The notes under the pieces were generated by a model. That model did not search any database. It saw nothing but the letters and a program-made list of their open reading frames with translations, and had not been told where the DNA came from. A stretch of 64,000 nt of DNA. It comes from Pseudorasbora parva. Taxonomy: Eukaryota > Chordata > Actinopteri > Cypriniformes > Gobionidae. Positions 39,017 through 51,390 of the stretch are shown piece after piece. Both the position numbers and the translations under genes were made by a program. The stretch covers positions 43,191,054 to 43,255,053 of the forward strand of contig NC_090172.1 of assembly GCF_024679245.1 (NCBI RefSeq), written 5' to 3'. Within the stretch, counting starts at the first letter, position 1. Each line of letters opens with the position of its first letter.

Positions 39017-39714
39017 TAAAACGTGTGCAAAAACTTATTAAATCTTTCATTTAATTTAATTAAATCTGAAGTAAACCAAGTTGCCTTTTTGTCTTTTTTC
39101 AAATATTTCATATATTTATTTTTTATTTATAAATCATTAAACAATGTTTGTACAAGGGAATTTAAGAACTCATTATTCAACTAATTAGACACAAACTTCC
39201 AGTCTGAGGAGGACAATGTGTTCAAGTGATCATAAAGTTGGTCTGGATGCACCTGGTTCTGTCAGGAAGAGAGGTCGTTCGGGCATTAGGCATGCCAAAG
39301 ACAGACAGTAAACACAGACCTGGCATCATGACAGACAGAGCTCTGCACACATTCAACTGCTAAAAGTCTCAGGCAATTGTAAGCAAACAGCACCAGAGCA
39401 CTGTTCGTCTCTGAGCACCGCTAACACTGTATCCTGCTTTGAGATGAATCTGATGGACTAATACTCCGATAATAGGATACATGAATTAGCATCTCTAATC
39501 CCATCTCTAATAATATATGAGATTTCCTCTAACGTCACAGCATTTATCATACTATTACAGATGAAGAGGAATGAAGCTTGTGGGAAAGACTGTGTGAAGT
39601 AAAGGAGAAATAACAGAGCTCCTCAGTCAGAAATGTCTGCTCACAGTTGCATGACGTATCTGCAAAATAGTTTAAGGGTCAGTACATTTAAAAAAAAAAA
39701 GTAAAAAAAGTAAA
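39017..39714. other. Non-coding stretch, nothing recognised
   Basis: 39190-39640 is complex sequence without repeats that I recognise; the remainder is AT-rich. Confidence 0.45.
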
Positions 39715-39882
39715 GTCTCTAATGCTCACTTACACTGCATTTATTTGATCAAAAATACAGTAAAACACAAATATTGCAAAATATCATCACTATATATTAT
39801 CTAAAAGAACTGTTTTCTATTGTAATACATTTCAAAATGTGATTTATTATTATTCTAATATGCTGATTTGCATTCAAGAAAC

Positions 39883-39927
<45 letters not shown>

Positions 39928-40075
39928 CGATGTTGAAAATGGAAGTGTTGGTTAATGTTTGTGTTTTTTTTGTGATTTACTGTATATGAAAAAATATTTT
40001 TTAACATTATCTCTCTCTTTAATTTTCTCAACTGAATGCATCCTTGCTAAATAAAAATATTAATTTCTTATTAAA
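39715..40075 (+). repeat. Cyprinid interspersed repeat copy with internal (TTA)n expansion
   Basis: TTGATCAAAAATACAGTAAA (39747-39766), TAATATGCTGATTTG, AACTGAATGCATCCTTGCTA and a terminal AAATAAAAATATTAATTTCT are in family order. Its normally short TTATTATTA stretch is expanded to about 44 bp at 39884-39927. Confidence 0.8.
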
Positions 40076-40837
40076 AAATTAAAATAAAAAGAGTACTACC
40101 ATTACAATGACGCCAAACAGGGAGATAAGCAAGCAAGGGAAGTAAGAAGGAGGTGAAATTTAGGATATGTATGTCAAGAAAAAATAGTATGTGGAAAAGT
40201 AACAGGAAAACAAGCACTGACAGCAAGAGAAAGAGGAAACTGGGCTCGTTAAGAGTTGAAAAATGCCTTGAGCATTTTGTGATTTAAAGACTTCTCATCC
40301 ATTCCACACTGACATCCCAGAACTATGAGGTTTCTCAGTCAGACACTCACTCAGAGCTCCACAAAGTATTAGCCAAATCAAGAAGAAAGACAGTGAGAAG
40401 TCTTATAAATTCTCCTCTTTGCTGGTGAACTGCTCCTTAAAGGGGTCACATTAAGAATGATTGTGGGCAGATGAGAGCAATGGGACTGCTTCTGTGTGCT
40501 GAATTGAGTTATGCTCCAATCAGAGTGGTCTGTGAGGCAGGAGGTGAGTGCTAAATCTGATTTCAAGCGGTGCTGAGGGGACTAGGTAATGTGATTCATG
40601 GTAAACTGGGGTAATAATGCTCTGATAATGTCACCAGAGTCTGCCATGATTAAAACCCTACTTTGATCAGGCCTAGAGGTACTATCTCAGCAATTCTGAT
40701 GGAATTCGCTCCATGTCAATTGGCAAAGCCAAGATGAAATCAGGCACAAAGAGACACAGCAATGTGATTGAAAGCTCTTTTGGGAGATAAAGGCGCTCTC
40801 CATACTGATAGCCCAGAGCACAACTTTCACGGCCAAG
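40076..40837. other. Non-coding stretch, nothing recognised
   Basis: Purine-rich 40090-40250, then complex sequence. No gene or repeat evidence. Confidence 0.45.
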
Positions 40838-40915
40838 TAGGGGTGCACGATTAATTGAAATAAAATTGAAATCGTGATATGCTGTGATTTAGTTAAATAA
40901 CTATAGTCTGCATGC
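40838..40915. mobile_element. hAT end fragment (GGGGTGCACGATT type)
   Basis: TAGGGGTGCACGATTAATTG at 40838-40857, then AAATCGTGATATGCTG, resembling the end of a fish hAT family. No opposite end. Confidence 0.5.
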
Positions 40916-41103
40916 TGTGTCCATCAAAGTGAACACACACCACTGTCTTGCACATACTGTGAATATATGTGGTGAATGCATGGGATATGGTCACTATAAA
41001 TATCAGTATAGTCAAAAGGCAGAAAATGTATTATTCCATTTTATAATTTCATTTTAGATGTTAGATTTACATTTTGCAGCACATACAGCATGTAATATAA
41101 TAT

Positions 41104-41350
<247 letters not shown>

Positions 41351-42029
41351 TCATTGAGGTAGCAGCTTGCATCTTCATCACATATAATATGGTGTCTGGC
41401 GCCAGTGCATGCTGGGACATGTTAATGTGTAAGCCTAGTCACTCTTGGTAATCTGCCCTCCATAGTGGTGCCAGGATCAAGCCTCATCAGCTTTAGCGTT
41501 CAGTGGGACACCACAAGTCCCACCAGTCAATTCTTACCACTAATGCTTTACACAACAGGTACTAATGCCAAGTGATTATCCTGTGCTGTTTTAGCACATT
41601 CACTGCTTGTAGAGGGTGAAAAGACCACAGAGGCAGTTGATCCACGTCTCTCTGAAAGGGGTCAGTCTGATGAGCTCAGCAGAACAGGGATCCCCCAGCT
41701 GAAAGACTTTCTAAGCCCGGCACAGGGAGACAGGGAGGGGCCGCTGCTGTTTGGTGCCAATTTGGGAAGTGGGGGACTGAAATGCAGAGCTTACAGCTAC
41801 AGTCTGTGACACAAATTGTATAATTTGCATGTATAGACAACTGAGAATCTGAGATTTTATATACGTACTGTATATTATTTTGTTGAAGAGAAGATCTAAG
41901 GTCTCATAATGTGTGGATGGGAGTAACAGTAAAAAGTGTTAATACAGTTTGTAAAGATGAGACATTGATATATGTTTCCTATTATAAAAGTCACACAATA
42001 GCAAATTATTTAACATTTTTAATTAAACA
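41351..42029. other. Non-coding stretch, nothing recognised
   Basis: 41400-41780 is complex sequence; no splice or domain evidence for a gene. Confidence 0.45.
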
Positions 42030-42200
42030 ATGTACACTACCATTCAAAAGTTAAAAGTCAGTGTGAAATAAGGCTCAGAATGGCAGAATTGACTTGATCA
42101 AAAACAGAGTAAAAACAGTAATATTGGGAAAATATTATTAAAATAAAGTTACCTTCTGTTTTTTTTTACCTTCTATTTTAAAATGCAATTTATGCTTGTG
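42030..42200 (+). repeat. Cyprinid interspersed repeat, truncated copy
   Basis: Begins ACACTACCATTCAAAAGTTA (42032) and reaches CAGAGTAAAAACAGTAATAT and ATTTTAAAATGCAATTTATG before breaking off. Confidence 0.8.
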
Positions 42201-42565
42201 ATGGAAAAGCTAAAGACTTGTCTTTTTTGTGTGTTCACTGTCAGTCTTTCTCTCATAAACGCACACACACCATTAAACTCACACACTCAGGCTTATGGGA
42301 AGGTCAGCAGCTCAGGCTTAAGGGAAAGTCAACTGCTGTGTAGGAGTTTCACTTTTTGGGCAATTTTTCTCAAAGTGTGACATTGAGTCATTACAGTCCC
42401 AAGAGTATGACTACTGACACAGCCTAACGGTACACGTCCACTGGTGCGGAAGAACTCAATCTCAATAGTGTTCAGAATGCTAGAAGCCTGCATCTGTGGG
42501 TGGGTCTATAAAATGTTTATGTAGTTTATGACTGCTGTCAATACACACTCAAAATAAATCATCAT
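42201..42565. other. Non-coding stretch, nothing recognised
   Basis: No gene or repeat family seen. Confidence 0.4.
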
Positions 42566-42892
42566 ATGTAATACTGTTCAAAAGTTTGGGGTGAGTAAGA
42601 ATGTGTTTTTAAATCAATATCTACATTTCAAATAAATACTGCTCTTTTGAGCTTTTCATTGCTTGAAGATTTCATTTCCACAACAAATATTAAGCATTAC
42701 AACTGTTTTCAACCATGAGTACCAAATCTGTGTTTTGGAATTATTTCAATTTAAATCATTTGTTTTAAATCATCACAATATTTCACAACATTAACATTAA
42801 TATTTGACTGTATTTTTGACCAATCAATTTCTATCCTGGTATCTTACCACCAGTATCTTACCACCCTCAAACTTTTGAACATTAGAATTAAG
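42566..42892 (-). repeat. Cyprinid interspersed repeat, short copy with both ends
   Basis: Left end CTGTTCAAAAGTTTGGGGTG (42575) and right end, inverted, GTTCAAAAGTTTGAGGGTGG (near 42880-42861). Interior blocks are in reverse order. A small internal duplication (CAGTATCTTACCACC-like) lies at 42835-42864. Confidence 0.75.
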
Positions 42893-43059
42893 CACTTAGT
42901 TATAGTTGTGCTGAGATATGCGTGTTAGAGTTAAAGTCTTACTGAACACTGGTGTGTCGGACATAATTGTCAGATGGTGGTGCGCTTATGCGCTGGTGAG
43001 CAATTATATGATGGATAGAGAAGAAGCAGAATGTGACTGAGAGAGCTACACCACAGCTG

Positions 43060-43122
43060 TCAGCGAGAGAGAGTGAGAGAGCGAGAGCGAGAGCGAGAGA
43101 GAGAGAGAGAAAGAGAGAGACA
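43060..43122. repeat. GA-rich imperfect microsatellite
   Basis: Imperfect GAGAGC/GA units, about 60 bp. Confidence 0.85.
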
Positions 43123-43220
43123 TGATTCTGCCTACTCATTTCAATTGATGATAAAAGCACACTCAAATTTCCTATAGACATTAACCGGTTGTGGTTAAAA
43201 TCAGTGATGTTTAAAGAAAT

Positions 43221-43260
43221 TTCTATATATATTCCTCCCTTTCTATATATATTCCTCCCT
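43221..43260. repeat. Two perfect 20-bp tandem units
   Basis: TTCTATATATATTCCTCCCT occurs twice head to tail, followed by a third partial unit (GCTATATATAT). Confidence 0.9.
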
Positions 43261-45139
43261 GCTATATATATCATTACTATATATTTACTACTATATACTA
43301 TATATTAACTTAGTACTATATATTTTTGTCTTAATACCATTGAGATTCTATCATATGAAAAGTATATGCTCTTCAAATACAAAATGTAATCAATAAGAAT
43401 AAAATAATTTTTGATAAAACATTTAAAAATAACCTCATTCAAAATACCTCTCATTCATCGTAGCCATCTAAACAAACAACAATCTAGCCATTGTTAGTGT
43501 GCCAAGTGTGCCAAGTCTGTATTTATTATAGAAGTACAATAATAAAGAGATGCTCAATATTCAATAAGTCTCTATTTGATCATTCGCTACAGCACAGATT
43601 CAAAAGCTAAATGAACCATATAAGCAAGAGTGACTAATACGCACTTAATTCCAATCATCTTTTGAAATGTATGTTTCTGAAGGATCCATATATGAATTGA
43701 AAGCATTCCCATCTGCTAGAAATGAGATTTTATGCTTTGCAAAGGAAAGGAAATTACATTCACTATTGGGAATGGGATGAAATTTGGCATAGCATGTTAA
43801 TTATTTAAATATGATATTATTCCACTCGTTTGGACTTCAACGATATGGCACATAACTGCAGTAAAATATCTAAAACTTTTAGATTGTCAGGATGTGAACC
43901 ATCATGAGAACACGTTTCTACATCCTGAGGAACTCAATTAATGTTTTAGGAGAAACAAAAAACATTTTTTTGTTTTGTTTTGTTTACTCTTTTAAAAATG
44001 TTTTCCTTTCGCATTCATCCATAAAATATGAAGAATACATAATGCATATCTAGTGACTTATAATTTAAACTAAAGTTGCATCAGTGAGTCTTTGATCTTA
44101 CATCTATTGACGTTGTCCTGCATAGCAACTATAAAGATAGATTGACCCCTGAAGCCTGATGGGTAATGAGAGGGGATTCTGCACACACAGAGAGCGTGTG
44201 TGAGTCAGTTGCTTCGCAGCGCCCCAAATGCACCCTGACATCCACCAAGGCCGTGCCATAATTCAGATGACACAGCTGGTGATTGGCGAGCTGGTATCGA
44301 TTTAAAAACCAGTTGCTCTAAAATTAGAGTCTCCTCACATCTGTGACAGGGACACAGGCACAATCAGCAGGGCATTCTGGACCCTGGACTCGTTTGACAG
44401 GGCGCTCCGATTGTGGCCTAGGAGAATGAAAGGCAGGCCATCACAACAGAAACATTCCAAAAGCACATTCCTCACAAAGCCTCACCCTTTATTTCATTAG
44501 ACTGTGTGGAATGTCAAATCACACAGGGGGTCTTCGTTCTCCCCCACACCAAGAAAGAAAGAAAGAGAGAGGGAAACGGAAATGAAAAACACAAGGGGTC
44601 TTACTTGAGGTCCATTTACCTTCAGGTCAAGGCACCTGTATAAATGCACAAGTTACGCAAGATAGTATATACGAATCAAATCGCTTTTACATGTTTAATA
44701 ATATATCAAAGTCAGTCACTCTGTGAAATAGCTCAAGAGAAATTAAAAGCTTATTCATGTTTTCTATGAAGGAATTGATTTTTAATCATACCATACAAAT
44801 TATATCAAAGTATATAGTCGAATTAGAGGCATAGTTTTCTGGAACAAAAATGAATGAATAAATGAATGAATGAACAATTTTAGATGACAACATGAATCCA
44901 CTGAAAAATATAATATGCCGTGATTTATAGAACCGGGTCAAAGACTGTACTATAAAATAGCTCAAAGCTGTGTAGGGCTTGAATCAATGAATCTTTGTGA
45001 GATTGAATGAACTGCAACGAACGAGTTCACTAGATATAAAAGAGAGGAGCATTTTAGGATGAATTGATTCACTAAAATGAATTAAATACTGACTACATTA
45101 GCAATTCCTGTTCCATTGGCCTGAAGTCAGTGTTTTTTA
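43261..45139. other. Non-coding stretch, partly constrained-looking
   Basis: 43290-44090 is AT-rich. 44160-44470 is complex with balanced composition and no repeat features, a possible conserved non-coding element. A short GAAA run lies near 44556. Confidence 0.4.
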
Positions 45140-45800
45140 AAAGTGTCATGAACTGTTTTTTTGTTGTTGTTTTTTTTTATACTGTTGTCTAAGGTCAACT
45201 TATGATGTTCGTGTGGTTTTTACATTCAAAAACTTCATAACTAATAAGTAATATGCTATTTTTAACACTAGTTTTGAGGCTCTCTGCTGACGGCTTGGTT
45301 TTGATGGGCGTGCTGCACTGGAGACTTAGAAGTTAACGCCCACGGCTAGGATTGGATAAGATTTGCATATTTAATGAGCTTCAGCTCTCCTGTCAGTTCA
45401 GGGGGATTGTTTTGAACAATCTGAGGGAGGGATTGTTTTGAAAGCGGCAACCGGAATGATTCTCTTGATCACAGGGCTCGTAAACGTTTTTATCAAACAA
45501 ACACAATTATTTATTTCTCCTTTACCCGCGATTTAATTGGAATATTATTTTTGCATTACTTGGTATTACTTGGAATATTATTTCACTATTTGAGATTCAC
45601 TGGCCTGCCTACCAAAACGTAAGCCCATCTGGAAAACACATAGCCCCGTGACTACTATTACATATAAAAAAGACGTTTTACTAAGTGTGCAGAACCATTA
45701 CTTTCAGATCCAATATAGAAGTCACAGCATTGTGTTTTAATCTATCAAAAGCTCAAGGGAAAGTTGATTCGTCACCTTTTAAAATGTTTTTTTTTTGGGG
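45140..45800 (+). mobile_element. Non-autonomous DNA element, AAGTGTCATGAACTG family
   Basis: Begins AAGTGTCATGAACTGTTTTT (45140) and shows GATTCTCTTGATCACAG, ATTTATTTCTCCTTTACCCG and TCAAAAGCTCAAGGGAAAGT blocks, which I recall from a dispersed cyprinid repeat. No coding capacity; a T10G11 homopolymer junction (45787-45807) lies at the right edge. Confidence 0.6.
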
Positions 45801-47439
45801 GGGGGGGTTGTCTGAAAGGAGGCCTATGGTTAACAAAAGCTCAAGATATATACACATTTTAAAGTGCATCAGTAATACATGTCTTGTGATTTTTAAAAAA
45901 AAGCTTTTACTTGTCTTGAAAAAGGTTGTTGCTAAGTGGGTCTACAGAGGTTATTGGAGAATTGAAGGTTATTTATCTGAAGGGTAAAGGTGGTAATGTT
46001 AAAGTCAGGCGTCCGTGGTCTAGCTTGTTTATAGACCATGTTTAGCTTTTTACTTCTGGCAAGTGTATTTCAAAATGCATGAAAGTCATGCCATGAAGTC
46101 ATGAAGAATATCATGTTGGACAAAACAAATCTTTAACAAAACATGAACTAACTTTCTAATCCAAAAGCCATAGGAAAAATCAGATTGAAGGGACCAGGGC
46201 GATTCTAAATGTCAGGGTTAGCCTAAAATAAGACTTCATCACTGCAGAACTCTATGATTTCACAGGTGTACATGCTCAGTGATCCCACAAAGCAGGGTCA
46301 AACATTTATTAATTGGGTAGGCCTATATAGTGGGTTAATCCATACCATAAGGCTTCTAGTCTTGCGGGGAGCACGTGAAAAGAAAGCACAAGGAACATCT
46401 GGCTGTCCATGTACATATGTTTCTCTGCATGCATACACATATACATATGTGAGCAGGATTAAAGGTTCACTGCAGCGCTCTGGTGTGTTTGGATGGGCCG
46501 GTGGGTTCTCAGATGATCAATGGCATCTTTGATTCGCAAGCAGCTGGTCAGAGAGGATGAGCTTTAATCACCAACATTAATTAGCCTCTCCTTTCATCTT
46601 GGACCGCTGGGCACTGGAACAACACTTTATCTTTTACGCTCTTATTTTATCTTCTCTGCTTCTTTCTCTCCTCTGGCTCCCCCTACACTTTCACTCACAC
46701 CTACTTTTTTTCCTTCTGTTTTGCAAGATGTTTGCTCAAACTAACTTATTAAATCCAGCTGTTGGTGTCATGATTCACTTCATTCCTGATAAGGGTGCGG
46801 TTCACATATTTCTGCACCGGGGTGGTACCGTGGTAGGGTGTCTCTTTTTTCTATTTTGAGATATTTCACACACATCTCAGAAAAACCTCCCTTGTACTGC
46901 TCAGTACAACATCTGGGAATGATTACTAATGGTCTATGATAACAAAACAAAAAAAGTAATCTCAGACATGGATCTACTTCAAGTTAGGATAAAACTGATG
47001 AATTTACTCAAGAACTAGCAGAAACGAAGAATATGTTGAATATATAAAGGGTGGTCAACAGCAAGGAGAGTGGGGAAGCAAACCAGACATTTGCTGATTA
47101 ACTGCACAGTACAAGAGCCAGACAGCTACATAAATCTGCACCCTTTCTACTTTCAAACAGTCATCAATTCACTCCGTTGGTAGCGGTTAAATTTAATAAA
47201 CATGAGCTTTTTGGTGGCAGACTACTTGTGAATATGTTTGGTCCCTTATTTTTTAAATCACGTATCAACTTGGAGAGGAGTTTATATTAAATCAAATTAA
47301 GAAAATATCCGAAAAGTGGAAATAAAGGGGCCAACAGGTCACATAGTTGACTGTCGATGAAATTTATAAATGAAACTGATGTCAGTAGTTAGTACGTTAG
47401 TTAGTCCGAGAGCGTATCCAAGTGTATGCACACTATACT
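45801..47439. other. Non-coding stretch
   Basis: No gene recognised. 46495-46620 (CATTAATTAGCCTCTCCTTT at 46575-46594) is complex and looks like possible conserved regulatory DNA. Confidence 0.4.
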
Positions 47440-47826
47440 GTCATGTCCAGAAAGGGAATAAAAACATCCTCAAAGTAGTCCATATGTGACATCAGTTGGT
47501 TAATTTGAATCTCTTAAAGCATTGAAAATACATTTTGGTCCAAAAAATAGCAAAAACTACGACTTTATTCAGTATTGTCTTCTCTTCTGCGTTTGTTTTG
47601 AAGGCCTCAAATGAAGATTCAAACCGTCATGAATCAGCGGATTGATTCATGATTTGGATCGCGTGTCAAACTGCTGAAATCACGTGATATTGGCGATCCG
47701 AATCATGAATCAATACACTGATTCATGACCGATATTTAGTCCGATACGCTGTCAGGTGTGGAACGACATTAGGGTGAGTCACTAATGACATACATTTCAT
47801 TTTTGGGTGAATTAACCCTTTAAGAA
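47440..47826 (-). repeat. TTAAAGGGATAGTTCACC-family repeat
   Basis: On the minus strand it begins CTTAAAGGGTTAATTCACCC (to 47824), then ATGACATT-type and GACTCACCCTAATGTCG blocks. The interior holds paired inverted GATTCATGATT/AATCATGAATC blocks (47640-47735) usual in the longer form of this fish repeat. Confidence 0.7.
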
Positions 47827-49278
47827 TTAGCCATTGAAGAACTCCTATTAGTGGACTAGAAATGTCCCCCATTGTGGTTACAATCCTGGCTATGATTACT
47901 GATTCAATCTGAAATCCAAAGAGAGAAAGATCTCACTCCACAGTAGAAATGATATTTTACTGAATGAAAACAGTGCAGGAGACTGCGTGCAGTGTAGAGG
48001 ACACATAATCCCTCAGAACAGGGGAAGCAAACACTCTCAGGCATTAGCAGAGAGGAAGTCGTGAGTGTTGACGGAACGCTACCTGTTTGAGTGAGATAAA
48101 TTGTGTAGCTTTTAATATTTTCATTCCAAGAATGGCAGTGTTTTTTGGGGGGTTTTTTTTTGGAAAGCTTCCTACATTTTGCAATTTTGGAAAGAGGGAG
48201 AATAGGAATGTGAAGGCTAGAAGAAAAAGTTACACATGACTCTAATACAGCTAAAACGTTCTTGTTTTATTTCCTGCTTTTATAACGCTGACAAATATGA
48301 ATGAATTAACTGTGCAGTTTACTTATTTACATCTTGTGGAGGTGCCAAAGAAGCCGTTTCATTAATGGAAGATATCACGTTTACTACTAAAGTAATCCCA
48401 CTGAAAGCCTGACTCATGAGAAAAATCAACATGTACCACATTACTGCACCTACTGTCCAACTATATACACATGTCATCCTGCAGTTTGGTGAGACACAGG
48501 GCATGTTTCTGTCATATATCATAAATAATGATGAGCCTCTATTTCAGTATTTTGAAGTACCTTGGAAAATTGCAGCACATAAAGCTCAAGGTCACCAACT
48601 ACATAAGGCTACATAAATCCAGATAAAATGGCAAAAAAAAAAGATTGTAGATGAGAAACCTCCATCTTCTCTAAAAGTAAATGAACTACCCTTCACTTTC
48701 ATTGATTGCTATTCTTACCGTACACTGAAACTACAGTCACTTATTTCCCTCTCTCCATACTGTGCTAGCGCATCTCTGCATTAAAGACTAAGTGAGAGGT
48801 GGGAGTTTGTATATATAGATAGCGAGAGAGAACAATCTCCTCTAACAGCCACTGTAACATCAATTGGAGTTAATTAAATCATATGGCAAGTTATCTGCCA
48901 GCAGTGCCAGGGCAAACTCAGCTCATGCCATTCAAAGCCCAAGAGTAAGCATAGTTTTGAGGTCCACCCAAGCTTCATTAATGTTACTGCACACCAAGTG
49001 TTTTCTTCTCCCCTACATGTCACCCCATCAGGGAACAAGCACACTTCTGTGCTGATTTAAAGCACCCTGCTCGACACAGCATGGCAGGCCTAATCAAATT
49101 AACAAATTGAGTGTTGCTCTCAAGGCAACCCCAAACAGATCAAAAGACATCACTGCACTTAGCAGTGAGGCACCGTGAGCTGGAGTAGAGGAATGGGTTT
49201 CAACTCTTCTTTAAATGGTATGAAAGTATGCTGTGTGTAGTTTGGCTTAACAGTACAGATATAGAAAGTGGTAAAACT
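47827..49278. other. Non-coding stretch with a constrained-looking core
   Basis: 48840-49140 is complex, repeat-free sequence with homeodomain-like sites (AGTTAATTAAATC, CTAATCAAATTAAC). A T/G homopolymer patch lies at 48140-48162. No coding evidence. Confidence 0.4.
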
Positions 49279-49292
49279 CTGCCCTCTGCAGG
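49279..49292 (-). promoter_or_regulatory. CTCF-like motif
   Basis: Minus strand CCTGCAGAGGGCAG matches 13 of 14 positions of CCASYAGRKGGCRS. Lies outside recognised repeats. Confidence 0.3.
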
Positions 49293-49922
49293 ACACTAGG
49301 AGAAATACGACCAAGCTAATTGAGCGTCACACAAGACAGATAACTTATTATGTTGATTTTATATCATAATCTAATGTTTTTATCTAACATCTAATGTATA
49401 TTTACTGTACAACATTTATGCCTTATTTTGAGCCATTGTGTAAAGAAATATGGTTGAAATATTTAAAAACATATTAGGTTTGGATATATATTTGGAAATT
49501 AGGTATGTATGGAAACATTTCTAGCCATAAATATTTCTTACCAGTCATGCACATTTATTTTAGATTATTTGAATCATTTTCAATCAATTTTTAAGGTGTA
49601 AAAAGGTGGAAAGATTTATTTTAAAAGAATAGTCCCAAAAAAAAAAAAAATTGCACAAAAATAGAATTGCAAATTTCAAACCCAAATTAAAGGTGCACTA
49701 TTCCAAATGTTTCTAACTATTTGTAAATCATGAGAAAATTGGTATTTTAACCAAAGAACGTGGGGATGTGTGAGGGAGTCGCCTGTCAATTGCATCATAT
49801 CTGCGTTACCGTCGGTTTCCGGTTTTATTCTGCAGAAGCGATTTACTCTTAGCAGCCGCTAAACGAACTCAGAGTAACATCATAACATCATTTTAAACAC
49901 ACTTAAATTTGTCGGCACAACA

Positions 49923-50690
49923 CATCAAACACAGTCTTCCTCAATAACTGGTATAACTCTCTCTGGTCAGGACATTACCCTCTCCACAACTGTCACCAAT
50001 CTTCGTGTAAGATTTGACCCACAACTCAGCTTTGAAGCCCATATCAAAAACCTCTGCAAGACATCTTTCTATCATCTCAGAAATATTGCAAAACTCTGCC
50101 AAACACTAACCTCCTGTCTCCTCCAGACTGGATCACTGTAACGCACTTCTCATCAGGATCCCTAACAAAAGCTTGCAGAGACTGCAGTGTGTTAAGAATA
50201 GTGCAGCAAGGAACCTGTTGAGAGTTTGAAAATATGACCACATCACACCCATTGTCCATTCACTTCACTGGCTTCCTGTCTCTGCCAGGATTGAATACAA
50301 GGTCTCCCTTCTAACCTACCAGTGCATCTATGGAAATGCCCCCTCCTATCTGAAAGAACTACTCACACCTTCAACTACAGCTCGGTCACGTCGTTCAACA
50401 AACTCGACAAATTAAACCTCCTTCATCTTTCCAAGATTAAGCTCAGCACTATGGGTGATCAGGCTTTCTGTTCTGCCGCTCCGCAGATTTGGAATGCCCT
50501 ACCCGATCATCTGAGGGCACCTCAAGCTCTTGAGACTTTTAAAAAAGGACTTAAAACATTTCTTTTTAGGAGATCTTATGTCTTTTAACTATTAAATCTA
50601 TTAGTATTTTATAATTTTTAAATGATCTTAACTTTAGCACTTTGAGATTTTTTTCAAATGTAAAGTGCAAAACAAATAAAATGGTGCCGG
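49923..50690 (+). pseudogene. L2-clade LINE 3' fragment, dead RT C terminus
   Basis: Encodes pieces of the same C-terminal region as the LINE at 2058-3575: FEAHIKNLCKTSFYHLRNIA near 50032-50091 and, in the segment 50322-50588, MGDQAFCSAAPQIWNALPDH followed by TFKKGLKTFLF and a stop. Frameshifts and stops separate them (for example near 50140 and 50229). The tail contains GCACTTTGAGATTTTTTTC. Catalytic RT motifs are missing. It is inserted in copy C of the TTAA family, so it is younger than that element. Confidence 0.8.
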
Positions 50691-50951
50691 CGAGTGTGGC
50701 ACAATAAAAGCCCCGCTGCTCGCGTGACACATTCATCTTATTCAATCGCACCAGCGGCCTTGCTCAGCTCCCTCAACACTTGGTCCTGCTCTGCTTCATA
50801 CTACAGTAACATTAATAATTGCACCCATGAATATGATTTATGCGAGAGTTCTATCCCGATTCTTTTCCACCAGATGTGAGGTGAAGACCACATGTCCTAA
50901 AATGATACGCTCAAACTTGGTGTCATCAAAGTACGCCTTTGTTTTGAATAG

Positions 50952-50965
50952 GCGCCCTCTAGTGG
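50952..50965 (-). promoter_or_regulatory. CTCF-like motif in a transposon end
   Basis: Minus strand CCACTAGAGGGCGC matches all 14 positions of CCASYAGRKGGCRS. It lies 28 bp inside the terminal repeat of copy C. The matching site in copy B (near 37728) retains about 11 of 14. Confidence 0.4.
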
Positions 50966-51059
50966 ATGAAAAAGTTACATAGTGCAGCTTTAATTCCTTT
51001 TTCCGCAAAACACAAAAAGATCAGTTCCCATTGACATACATTTAATTTTTGGTCTATAT

Positions 51060-51242
51060 AAATGGTAAATGGTCTGCATTTATATAGTGCTTTCAACAGA
51101 CCCATGGCCACCAAGGTGCTTCATATTGCCTCACATTCACTCATTCACACACCGACGGCGCTGTCAGCCATGCAAGGCGCCTTCCAGCACGACACTTGAT
51201 CAGGTGGAACTGGGGATGGAACCACCAACCTTTCCCGCTTGT
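51060..51242 (+). repeat. Fish repeat with GGTCTGCATTTATATAG start
   Basis: AATGGTCTGCATTTATATAG (51063-51082), then CAACAGACCCATGGCCACCA and ACACACCGACGGCGCTGTCA, a dispersed fish repeat resembling a LINE or SINE tail. Class uncertain. Confidence 0.6.
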
Positions 51243-51289
51243 AGACTTTCAAAGGGAAACAAAACTGTTCGGTTGCCAACATTCTTCAA

Positions 51290-51390
51290 AAAATATCTTT
51301 ATATTAGACAGAAGGAAAAAAAAGTCATACAGGTTTGGAACGACATGATGGTGCGTAAATGATGACAATTTTTGGGGTATCCTTTTTAGA
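51290..51390 (-). repeat. TTAAAGGGATAGTTCACC-family end fragment
   Basis: Minus strand: AAAAAGGATACCCCAAAAAT then TCATCATTTACGCACCATCA and GTCGTTCCAAACCTGTATGA. Only one end is left. Confidence 0.6.

Larger units (their letters stand above)
49687..50993 (-). mobile_element. TTAAAGGTGCAC-family element, copy C, split by L2 sequence
   Basis: The left end TTAAAGGTGCACTATTCC and the right end, inverted, TTAAAGCTGCACTATGTAAC are terminal inverted repeats, each with TTAA outside, suggesting a TTAA-inserting superfamily (piggyBac- or Kolobok-like). Homologous to copies A (about 15510-17226) and B (37703-38969). No transposase frame; about 770 bp of the interior is an L2 fragment. Its right end holds a CTCF-like motif (50952-50965). 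Confidence 0.7.
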
